NCBI GenBank assembly: GCA_032249695.1 | Contig: JAVVHE010000005.1 | Coordinates: forward strand, 1 to 64,000 | DNA: 64,000 nt | Direction: 5' to 3' | From: JAVVHE01 sp032249695 | GTDB taxonomy: Bacteria; Pseudomonadota; Alphaproteobacteria; Sphingomonadales; Sphingomonadaceae | Shown here: piece after piece, positions 32,015 to 39,623 of the stretch | Layout of the letters: every line of letters begins with the position of its first letter | Numbering within the stretch: the first letter of the stretch is position 1 | The notes under the pieces: generated by a model | The model's input: the letters and a program-made list of their open reading frames with translations, nothing else | What the model was told of the DNA's origin: nothing | Databases searched by the model: none | Program-made: the position numbers and the translations under genes

Positions 32015-33292
32015 ATGCGGCGCGTGACCCGCTCCGGTCCCCTCCGCTGGCTGTATCTCGATCTCAACAGCTATTTCGCGAGCGTCGAGCAGCAGGAACA
32101 GCCGCATCTGCGGGGGCGGCCGATCGCGGTTGCGCCGGTGGAGGCGCCATCGGGCACGATCATCGCTGCGAGCTATGAGGCCAAGGCCTACGGCGTGAAG
32201 ACCGGCCAGCGCGTGCGCGAGGCGAAGGCGCTGTGCCCCGGCCTGATCCTCACGCCCGCGCGCCACGATCTCTACGTCGCCTATCACGAGCGCGTGCTCG
32301 CCGAGGTCTGGCGGCACCTGCCCGTCCACAGCGTCTGCTCGATCGACGAGGTCGCGTGCCGTCTGCTCGATAACGAGAACGCGCCGGAGATTGCCGCCGC
32401 TCTCGGTCGGCGTATCAAGGCGGGCATCCGCGAGACCGTTGGCGATCAGCTCAAATGCAGCGTCGGCATCGCGCCCAACCGGCTGGTCGCAAAGATCGCG
32501 TGCGATATGGAGAAGCCTGACGGGCTGACCGTCATCACCGCGGCCGAGCTGCCGCAGCGGCTGTTCTGTCTGTCCTTGCGCGACATCCCCGGTGTCGGCC
32601 CGCGCATGGAGGCGCGCCTCCATGCGCACGGGATCCGTTCGATCGCCGAGCTGGTCGCGCGCGCTCCGGGCGAGGCGGGGGCGGCGTGGGGCGCGGTGCT
32701 GGGCGACCGGCTATGGCACCGGCTGCACGGTGCCGATTTCGCCGATGCGGACCAGAAATCGAAGTCGATCGGCCATAGTCACGTGCTCGCGCCGCAGAAA
32801 CGCGACACGGAGACGGTGCGGCTGGTGGCGCGGCGGCTGCTGCTGAAGGCGGCGGCGCGCGTGCGGCGCGGCGGCTGGGTGGCGCGGCGGCTGAGCCTGT
32901 CGGCGCGGCTGGAAAGCGGCGGCGACTGGCGGCGCGAGCTGCGCGTGGCGCCCACTGCCGACAGCTTCGCGCTGGTTGCAGAGCTCGACCGGCTGTGGCC
33001 TGAGCTGGTGGTGGCTCTGAACGAGCGGCGCTTGGTGGTGCGGACCATCGGCGTGACGCTGAGCGATTTGCGGCTGGCGGAGGGCGACCAGCCGAGCCTG
33101 TTTGCGGCCGACGGCGGCGCGCTTGGGCGCGCGGCGCGGACGCCCAAGCTCTCCGCCGCGATCGACCGGGTGAACGCGCGTTTCGGGCGCAATGCGGTAA
33201 CGCTCGGGCCGCTGGTCGGCGGGCGCGCCGACCATGTGGGCGCCAAGATCGCGTTCAACCGCATACCAGACGCGACGGAGTTCAACGAGTAG
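32015..33292 (+). CDS. Y-family DNA polymerase (DinB/Pol IV-like)
   Basis: This is a translesion DNA polymerase of about 425 aa. The palm metal-binding motifs are present: WLYLDLNSYFASVEQQ at the N-terminus and CSIDEVACRLL around residue 110. The fingers contain SGTIIAASYEAKAYGVKTG. An HhH thumb region has LRDIPGVGPRMEARL, and the C-terminal little-finger domain follows (KSIGHSHVL...). It is longer than classical DinB (350 aa) because of the C-terminal portion. The start at 32015 is internal to a longer frame that upstream is a shadow of the divergent transporter. No LexA box was identified, so SOS control cannot be claimed. Confidence 0.9.
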   Translation: MRRVTRSGPLRWLYLDLNSYFASVEQQEQPHLRGRPIAVAPVEAPSGTIIAASYEAKAYGVKTGQRVREAKALCPGLILTPARHDLYVAYHERVLAEVWRHLPVHSVCSIDEVACRLLDNENAPEIAAALGRRIKAGIRETVGDQLKCSVGIAPNRLVAKIACDMEKPDGLTVITAAELPQRLFCLSLRDIPGVGPRMEARLHAHGIRSIAELVARAPGEAGAAWGAVLGDRLWHRLHGADFADADQKSKSIGHSHVLAPQKRDTETVRLVARRLLLKAAARVRRGGWVARRLSLSARLESGGDWRRELRVAPTADSFALVAELDRLWPELVVALNERRLVVRTIGVTLSDLRLAEGDQPSLFAADGGALGRAARTPKLSAAIDRVNARFGRNAVTLGPLVGGRADHVGAKIAFNRIPDATEFNE

Positions 33293-33412
33293 CTGCTCGG
33301 TCGACGCCGCTTCGCGCCCGATTGGTCCGGAGCGGAGCGGATCGGCTCCAGGCGCGCCGGCTCGGGCCGTTCCTGTCCTCGCGGCGCCGGTGCCGCGTGG
33401 GCGGGAGCTTCG

Positions 33413-34942
33413 GTGCACGCGGTGCTGCGCGGGTGGTTGGCGGTGCTGTGGGTCGCGCTGGCAGTGGTGCCTGCGTGCGCCGAGCCAACGCTCCAGCCAG
33501 CGCGTGCCGAGCTGGGGACGCGGGTGTCCGGCGGAGGGGCAGGCGGGACCGGGCCGGTGCTGCGCGCCAGGACCATAGGCTGGCCCGAGCTTGAGGCGTG
33601 GGCCGACCCGGGCGCGGTTCGTGCGGCGCTTGCGGACGCGGTCGCGCTCGCGCCGGAGCGCGACGTAGCGGACGCGTCGGTCGACGAGGCGGACGCTGCG
33701 GCGCGGGCCACGGCCGCGGCGCTGAGGCCGCGCGCCGAGCTGCAAATTGCGGGGCAGGCCGTCATCTCGCGGCGCTTCAGCGGCGACCTCGCGACGATCC
33801 TCGAACGCTCGCGGCCGGATGCGCGGCTCGACGCAGCGCTGTCGGTCGATCAGCTGCTGACCGATTTCGGAGCGAGCGCCGCGCGGTTGCGTGCGGCGCG
33901 CCTGCGCAGCTGCGCGCGCGAGGCCGAGGCTGAGGCGATGCGCGCCGACACCGTCCTGCGCGCGGGCGCAGCGTGGATCGAGCTGGCAGCCGCACGCCAG
34001 TCGCTGGGTGTGGCAGAGGCTGGTCGCGGGCGACTGCGCGCGCTGCGCGCCCGCGCGATTGAGCGCGAGCGTCTGGGACTGGGCACGATGCTGGACATCG
34101 CGCGCATCGACGCTGCGCTAGCCGAGATCGACACCGAAGCCGCGCGCGCGCGCCAAGCCGCAACGGTGGGGGCTGAACGGTTTCGGCGCACGTTCGGCCG
34201 AACGGCGCCTGCGGGGCTTGCGCAGCTACCGCCCGGTTTGTGGGGCGGGCTGTCGCCTGGCGGCGGGCAACCTGGCGCGGCCTTTGAAGCTGCGTCGCGC
34301 GTTCCGCGCGGCGAGAGCGAGCGCCCTCCAGCGACCGCAGGCCCGTCTGGTGCAAGCGGCCGGCCGATCGGCGTCGGCCCAGCGCCGTCCGACGTGGAGA
34401 AGCTGCCCGCCGTCCGCGCCGTCCGGGCCGACGCCGAGGCTGCCGCGCGCGAGGCGCGGGCGGCGCGGGCCGATCGGCTGCCGCGTGTCACGCTCGGCGT
34501 CGACGCTGCCAAATACAGCCTGGGCCGGGACGTAGTCGACCACGACATCCGTGCGCGCGTGGCGCTGAACTGGCGCTTCGGCGGCGGCCTCGACGCGCGC
34601 GCCGACGCAGCCGCAGCGCGCTCCGCCCGCGCCGACGCGGTGCTGCGCGCGGTGACCGCCGACGCCGAGCGCGACTTGGCTCTCGCGGCCGACGCCGCCG
34701 CCGCCCGCAAGGCCGAGCTGCCGCTGGTGCGCGGCGCCTACGCGGCAGCGCTGAAGCTGCGCGCGCTGGAGGCGGCGCGCGTCGAGCTCCTCAGCGGCAG
34801 TGTCGTCGACCTGGTCCACGCCGAGCTCGCACTGACCCGCGCCGCGCTGGAGCTGGTCGCAGCCCTCGCGGCCGTCCCGCTCGCCGAGCTGCGGCTGGCA
34901 GCAGCTGCGGGCACGCTCGCAGCGTCGATCAACGGGGCGTGA
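33413..34942 (+). CDS. TolC-family outer-membrane channel protein of a type I secretion operon
   Basis: The 509-aa protein has a signal peptide (residues 1-23, ending ...VVPACA) and the long alternating helices of outer-membrane efflux proteins: ALADAVALAPERDVADASVDEA and DQLLTDFGASAARLRAARL for the first repeat, VRADAEAAAREARAARADRLPRVTLGVD for the second. TolC proteins form the outer-membrane exit duct. An Ala/Gly/Pro-rich insert around residues 282-325 interrupts the region between repeats. It is followed by ABC and HlyD genes, defining a type I secretion operon. GTG 33413 is preceded by GGGAG. Confidence 0.85.
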   Translation: MHAVLRGWLAVLWVALAVVPACAEPTLQPARAELGTRVSGGGAGGTGPVLRARTIGWPELEAWADPGAVRAALADAVALAPERDVADASVDEADAAARATAAALRPRAELQIAGQAVISRRFSGDLATILERSRPDARLDAALSVDQLLTDFGASAARLRAARLRSCAREAEAEAMRADTVLRAGAAWIELAAARQSLGVAEAGRGRLRALRARAIERERLGLGTMLDIARIDAALAEIDTEAARARQAATVGAERFRRTFGRTAPAGLAQLPPGLWGGLSPGGGQPGAAFEAASRVPRGESERPPATAGPSGASGRPIGVGPAPSDVEKLPAVRAVRADAEAAAREARAARADRLPRVTLGVDAAKYSLGRDVVDHDIRARVALNWRFGGGLDARADAAAARSARADAVLRAVTADAERDLALAADAAAARKAELPLVRGAYAAALKLRALEAARVELLSGSVVDLVHAELALTRAALELVAALAAVPLAELRLAAAAGTLAASINGA

Positions 34943-35174
34943 CGATGCGTGACTGGCTCGTGCGGTTTTGGTCGCGCAGCGGCGACGCGACGGGAGGCGG
35001 GCCGGGTCGGGCCGCACCCGGCGCTCGCGGGATCGAGCAACGGGCGGGATGCTCGCGCGCGAGCGGCTGCGTGCCTGCAGTCGGTGGCGACGGAAGGAAG
35101 CCCCCGCGCGAGCGATCCTTTGGCGGCGTGGCCGCTCCGCGGGCAGCGCTGCGGCCGCACCGAGGAGTGACGCC
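34943..35174 (+). other. 232-bp gap between tolC and ABC genes, possible 77-codon ORF
   Basis: An ORF from ATG 34945 to TGA 35176-35178 starts two bases after the tolC stop and overlaps the ABC start by ATGA, the pattern of coupled genes. Its product (MRDWLVRFWSRSGDATGGGP... ending HRGVTP) is Gly/Arg/Pro-rich and unrecognised. The ABC reading frame is itself open back to an ATG at 34968. I therefore leave it open whether this is a small gene, a 5' extension of the ABC gene, or spacer. Confidence 0.3.
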
Positions 35175-37247
35175 ATGAGCTTGGGAGCCATGTGGGAGCC
35201 TTTGCTGCGCGGCCTGACCGCGGCAGACGCGCGGCGGCTGGTCGCGCCGCTGGTCGCGCAGACCCTGCTGCTGCAACTGCTGGGCGTGGCGGCGCCGGTC
35301 TTTTCGCTGGTGGCGTTCGATGTGCTGGTCCCGGCGGGCGCGCAGGCGACGCTCGCGGCGGCCGCTGCGCTGCTCGTGCTGGCGCTCGTGGCCGAGGCGC
35401 AGCTGCGCCGCACCCGCGCGCAGCGGATCGAATACGCCGCTGCCGTCGTCGACCTCCGCGGCCTGCGCGCCGCGGCGGGCGCGGGCGCGGGCGAGTGGCC
35501 CGGCGCGCCGCTCACCGGTGGTCTGCGCGAGGGAATCGGCGGAGGGAGCACGGAACCCGCCATGGCGCCGGCGGAATTCGGCGGTCCGCGCGGAGGATCA
35601 GCCGGAGCGCGCGTCCGCGATGGGTCCGCACCGGCGCCGGCCGAGGCAACCGCCCGCCATCACACGGATGCGCTGGCCGATGCGGCGCCCCGCACCGGAG
35701 CGGGATACGCGCTGGCAGGCGCAACACGCAGCCCGGTAGCTCCAACCGGAGAGCCGCTTGCCACCGTGGCGGCCCGGTCCGGGCGGGGCGCGCCTGCCGA
35801 TGGAGCGCCTTCGGTCTCTCCGGTTCCGGCCCTGCACCCGGGGAACCGAACGCGCCTGCGCCGGGCCGATCACGGCCTCGATACCGCAGCGCGGCTGACG
35901 CTGCTCACCGACTTGCCGTTTACGGCCGTGCACTTGGCGCTGGCCGTCGCGCTGGCGGGTGGTGCCGTGCTGGCAGCGCTCGCCGCCGCGGCGCTGGCCT
36001 TGGCGCTTGCGGCGGCAGCGGGGCGGGGCGAGCCCGGTCGCAGAGCGCGCCCGGCGCCGCCAGCCGCCCACGATTGGCATCACCCCTGCCACATCGCCGC
36101 CGCGAGCGCCGCCGGAGCGCTGCCGTGGCTGCTCGTCCGCGCCCGCCGGGCCGCCGCCTGGCGGATCGTCGCGGCGGCTCAGGCCCGCCGCGGCGCAGCC
36201 GTGCCCGCGGCAATAGCGGCGTTCGGCCAGTCGCTCAGCTATGCGGCGCTGGTCAGCCTGGGCGCCGCAGAGGCGATGGCGGGCGGAGCGGGCATCGGAG
36301 CGATCACCGCCGCGGCGCTGCTCAGCGCCCGCGCGCTGGCGTTGCTCGGCCCGCTCTGCGCGCTCACCCACGCCGCCGCCCGCGAACGCCGGGCGCGCCG
36401 CAACGCGGCCCGGGCAGCCGCCTCCGGTGCAGAACGGCCGATCGAGCGACCATCCGCTGGGATCGGTGCAGCTCAAGCGGCAAGCCCGCTCCCGCCAGCT
36501 GTCGCCTCGCGCAGCGGCACGGCCGTCGTCACGCTCATCCGGGCATCGGTCCATCACGCTGGCGCACCCCGGCCCGCGCTTGACGGCGTGTCGCTGGAGA
36601 TCGCGTTTGGTGATCGCGTCGGCGTCATCGGCGCGAGCGGATCGGGAAAGTCGACGCTGCTCGCGGTTTTGGCGAGCGCGCGGGAGCGATCGTCGGGCCG
36701 GGCCATCGGAGCGCCTAGAGCCGACGACGCAGCGCCGGTGATCGGGGCCGCGATCGGCCCGCCGGTCGTTTTCCCGGCAAGCCTTGCCGACAACATCGCG
36801 CTGGGCCGCCGCCGCGCGACCCCCGCGCGCGTCGCCGAGGCGCTGACTCTGACCGGCCTCGACTGCTTTTCGGCGGCCGCTGGGCTCGGCCCGGACCAGC
36901 CACTCGCGCCGGACGCCGCGCCCTTGCCCGGGGCGGCGGCGGGGCTGATCGCGTTTGCCCGGGCGCTCGCCGTGGACCCGGACGTGCTGCTGCTCGACGA
37001 CCCCGCGGCGGGGCTCGATGCGGGAGGCGAGACTGCGCTGGCACTACGGCTCGCGGCGTGGCTGGACGCGCCCGCGCTGACTGCCCGCCCGCGCACGCTG
37101 GTGCTGGCGACCAACCGCCCCGGCCTGCTGCGGCTCACCAAACGCACAATCGTGCTGCGCGATGGCCGGATCGTTGCCGACGGCCCGGCCGCAGGTCCCC
37201 GCACCCTTCGACCATCTGTGCCTGCAATCGCGCGGAAAGCCGCATGA
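35175..37247 (+). CDS. Type I secretion ABC transporter subunit with degenerate ATPase motifs
   Basis: The position between TolC and HlyD genes and the layout (membrane segments at about 25-75 and 245-400, ATPase domain 450-690) identify a T1SS ABC protein of 690 aa. There is no N-terminal C39 peptidase. Walker A is intact (GASGSGKST, 486-494). Walker B reads VLLLDDP (604-610), with Asp in place of the catalytic Glu. The Q-loop Gln is absent (GPPVVFPASLADNI), the LSGGQ signature is replaced by LPGAAAG (584-590), and the switch His is Asn (LATNRPG, Asn647). A low-complexity Ala/Gly/Pro/Arg stretch of about 120 residues (105-225) interrupts the membrane domain. ATP binding is plausible; efficient hydrolysis is doubtful. 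Confidence 0.8.
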   Translation: MSLGAMWEPLLRGLTAADARRLVAPLVAQTLLLQLLGVAAPVFSLVAFDVLVPAGAQATLAAAAALLVLALVAEAQLRRTRAQRIEYAAAVVDLRGLRAAAGAGAGEWPGAPLTGGLREGIGGGSTEPAMAPAEFGGPRGGSAGARVRDGSAPAPAEATARHHTDALADAAPRTGAGYALAGATRSPVAPTGEPLATVAARSGRGAPADGAPSVSPVPALHPGNRTRLRRADHGLDTAARLTLLTDLPFTAVHLALAVALAGGAVLAALAAAALALALAAAAGRGEPGRRARPAPPAAHDWHHPCHIAAASAAGALPWLLVRARRAAAWRIVAAAQARRGAAVPAAIAAFGQSLSYAALVSLGAAEAMAGGAGIGAITAAALLSARALALLGPLCALTHAAARERRARRNAARAAASGAERPIERPSAGIGAAQAASPLPPAVASRSGTAVVTLIRASVHHAGAPRPALDGVSLEIAFGDRVGVIGASGSGKSTLLAVLASARERSSGRAIGAPRADDAAPVIGAAIGPPVVFPASLADNIALGRRRATPARVAEALTLTGLDCFSAAAGLGPDQPLAPDAAPLPGAAAGLIAFARALAVDPDVLLLDDPAAGLDAGGETALALRLAAWLDAPALTARPRTLVLATNRPGLLRLTKRTIVLRDGRIVADGPAAGPRTLRPSVPAIARKAA

Positions 37248-38992
37248 ACCCAGCGTCTCGCCGTGTCGGGCGACCGGCTGAGGACGACGCGCCGTCAGCG
37301 CACGCCGGCTTCGCACCGCCAACGCCGCAACCGCGGCCGGCTCCGGCTTCGTGCGCGGACGGTGCGGCGCCCCGGCACCGGGCCGAGCCGTCTCCCGATG
37401 CGGGGCAGCGGCCGCAGCCCGAACGCACCGCCTCCCCCGCCGACCGCACCGCCGCGATCCGGCTCGCCCGCGTGCGCCACCAAGGCGGCAGCTTCGTCGC
37501 CACACTCGCTGCGACCCTCGCGGTGATCGCGGCCGCGTGGTTCGCTGCGGCCCCGATCGAGCCGGTGATCGACGCCACCGGCAGACTGGTTCCCGCGTCG
37601 GGCGTGCGCACGCTCGCCGCGGCCGAGGGTGGCGTGCTGACCGAAATCACCGCGGCTCCCGGCGCCCGCGTGGCGGCGGGCGCTGTGCTTGCGCGCATCG
37701 CCGTCCCCGGCCTCGACGCGGAAGAACGCCGCGCCGAGCGCGATCTTGCGCTTGCCCGCGCCGAGCGCGCCCGCGTCGGCGATTTCGCCAAGGACGGCCC
37801 GAGCGCGGACAGAGCCGCCGATCCGCGCGGGGCCGTTGACGCCGCGGCGAGTGCGCACCCAAGCCCGGCCACGCAGCCGCGATCGGGCGCCATCGCCGCG
37901 GGCGGCAGCCCCGGCTCCGAGACCGGAACGGCTCCAGCCGCACCGACCGAAGCCGCCGAGCTTGCGGCGGCGCGGCTGCGCGTCGCGGTCAGCGCCCGGG
38001 CGCTCGGAGAGGCGCACGCCGCGGTCTATGCGCGCCGCAGCGCCGCGGAAGTCGCCGCCTCCCGCGCCGCCGCGCTCGGCGCCGCCGCGCGCGTCGGGCT
38101 CGAGCCGCGCGCGACGGCGCAGCTGGCCGAGGCCGAGCGCAGCCACGCCGCAGCCGAGCTCGGCGCAGCGCTCGCCGCCGAGAAACGGGCGGCGGCAACA
38201 CTCGAAGCAGCGCGCGCCGAGGTCGTGGCCGAGGCGCTGCGCCGCCGCGAAGGCCGCGACGACGCGGGGTCGCGGGCCGATCTCGCGCTGTCGGCCGCCG
38301 AAGCCGCGCTCGACCGAGTCCGCGCGCGACGGGCGCTGGCCGAACTGCGCGCGCCTAGCGCGGGGCGCGTGGCGCGCGTCAGCGTGAAGGGCCAGGGCAG
38401 CCTGCTCGGCGCGGGCGAGACGATCGTCGAACTGTGGCCCGACGGGCCCGTCGCGGTCGAGCTGGAGATCGATCCAGCGCGCGGCGAATGGCTCCGATCG
38501 GGGCTGGCGGCGCGCATCGTGCCGCTCGGTCGCCCGCGCGGACGGGCGGTCCCGGGCGTTGTCATTGCCGTCACCCCGACGGTCGCTCGCGACGGTGCAC
38601 CGCGGCTCATGGTCCGCGTGGACGCCAATTCGCGGCCTTCGGTCCAGCCGAAAGGAGCCTTGGTTGGCGCGACGGTGGCGGACGCCGTCGTGCCGAGCGC
38701 CAGCCCGCCACGCGTCAGCGCGAATCCGGTCGCGTCGCTGAAACCACGCTCGCCGCTCGCCGCTCCGCTGGCAGCGAGCCACCCGGCACATGCGAGCACG
38801 CTCGAGGCGGGCGGGGCGGTGCGCGTCGCTTCCGAGGAGGCACAGGTGCCGACGGGTGCTCCGGCGGGCGCGGCGAGCAACCGAGCGCCCGCCCCCAAGC
38901 TTCAGGCAGGGACGCCGGTGCGCGTGCTGATCCTGGGCCATCCGCGAACGCCGTGGCAGATGCTTGTCGATGCGATTGCTCCGCCCCGCTGA
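37244..38992 (+). CDS. HlyD-family periplasmic adaptor of the type I secretion operon
   Basis: The adaptor links the inner-membrane ABC protein to TolC. The 582-aa protein has a long disordered cytoplasmic N-terminus (about 1-85), one membrane helix (SFVATLAATLAVIAAAWFAA, about 86-105), the first lipoyl half (GVRTLAAAEGGVLTEI), an Ala/Glu/Arg-rich coiled coil (about 240-360), the second lipoyl half (LAELRAPSAGRVARVSVKGQG) and a beta-barrel domain (VAVELEIDPARGEWL). It is some 150 residues longer than usual because of Pro/Ala-rich inserts near 190-230 and 480-560. The ATG overlaps the ABC stop (ATGA), implying translational coupling. Confidence 0.85.
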   Translation: MNPASRRVGRPAEDDAPSAHAGFAPPTPQPRPAPASCADGAAPRHRAEPSPDAGQRPQPERTASPADRTAAIRLARVRHQGGSFVATLAATLAVIAAAWFAAAPIEPVIDATGRLVPASGVRTLAAAEGGVLTEITAAPGARVAAGAVLARIAVPGLDAEERRAERDLALARAERARVGDFAKDGPSADRAADPRGAVDAAASAHPSPATQPRSGAIAAGGSPGSETGTAPAAPTEAAELAAARLRVAVSARALGEAHAAVYARRSAAEVAASRAAALGAAARVGLEPRATAQLAEAERSHAAAELGAALAAEKRAAATLEAARAEVVAEALRRREGRDDAGSRADLALSAAEAALDRVRARRALAELRAPSAGRVARVSVKGQGSLLGAGETIVELWPDGPVAVELEIDPARGEWLRSGLAARIVPLGRPRGRAVPGVVIAVTPTVARDGAPRLMVRVDANSRPSVQPKGALVGATVADAVVPSASPPRVSANPVASLKPRSPLAAPLAASHPAHASTLEAGGAVRVASEEAQVPTGAPAGAASNRAPAPKLQAGTPVRVLILGHPRTPWQMLVDAIAPPR

Positions 38993-39143
38993 CGCGATGG
39001 TCCGACGACGTTCACAGGATGCGCGGCCGACTGAGCACGCGCCTGCCCGACGCTCCGACCGCTGCCTGCGCCCGGCGGAGCGATCGAGTGCTGGTGCGGC
39101 CAGTCGCGGCATGACGTGAGAAGCCGGTGCGTGAACCCGTTGA

Positions 39144-39464
39144 AGCAGCACCATCGCGCCGGGCTTCGCCGACATCTTCGCGTCCAACGCCTTCAAGAAT
39201 GGCATCGTGCTGGTCGCACTGCCGACCGAACCGGTCGAGCGCCTGCTCGCCGTGGCCGCCGACGGGCACGCGATCAGCGTCGACCTCGAGACGATGACCG
39301 TCACCACGCCTTTCCAGGACCGCTTCTCGTTCGAACTTGACCCGTTCCGCTGCGACGCACTGATGCGCGGCCTCGACGAGATCGGCCTGACTCTATCCCA
39401 CTCCGAAGCGATCGCCGCCTACGAGGCGCGCGCCCGCGCCGAGCGGCCGTGGGCGGGGGTCTGA
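39144..39464 (+). pseudogene. C-terminal fragment of leuD (3-isopropylmalate dehydratase small subunit)
   Basis: The frame after an in-frame TGA at 39141 reads IAPGFADIFASNAFKNGIVL, then VSVDLETMTV-type beta-strand sequence, FELDPFRCDALMRGLDEIGL and a terminal AIAAYEARARAERPW. These are the standard C-terminal half motifs of LeuD (FADIF.NN.FKNG; DPF...L..GLD.IGLTL). The N-terminal part, including the first ~90 residues and the start, is missing. LeuD works with LeuC in leucine synthesis; no leuC or leuB is nearby, so this is probably a stranded duplicate or deletion remnant. The remaining frame could be translated from an internal start (39207), but would lack the active site contributions. 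Confidence 0.8.
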
Positions 39465-39623
39465 GGCGTCGGCGCTGCCCTGACCGGCTCGCTTCGCGCG
39501 CCACATTCCCCGCCAGCGGGGAAAAGCCCGTTGCCGATGCACGTGGCCCAATCCTCCCGTGCGGGCGGGGGATTCGGCGCGTTCAGCCGATGAGTGCGAA
39601 AGGCGCCTCTTACGCCTAAGGCT
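39465..39623. other. Convergent intergenic region with a small hairpin
   Basis: Between the leuD fragment (plus) and the DUF885 gene (minus) lies a perfect CCCCGC-CA-GCGGGG hairpin at 39508-39521 followed on the plus strand by AAAAG. It could be a weak bidirectional terminator or another extragenic palindrome. No gene is evident. Confidence 0.4.

Noticed and set aside
37295..39307. Minus-strand frame of 670 codons opposite hlyD
   Set aside because: Antisense shadow; the plus strand has HlyD motifs and ATGA coupling to the ABC gene.
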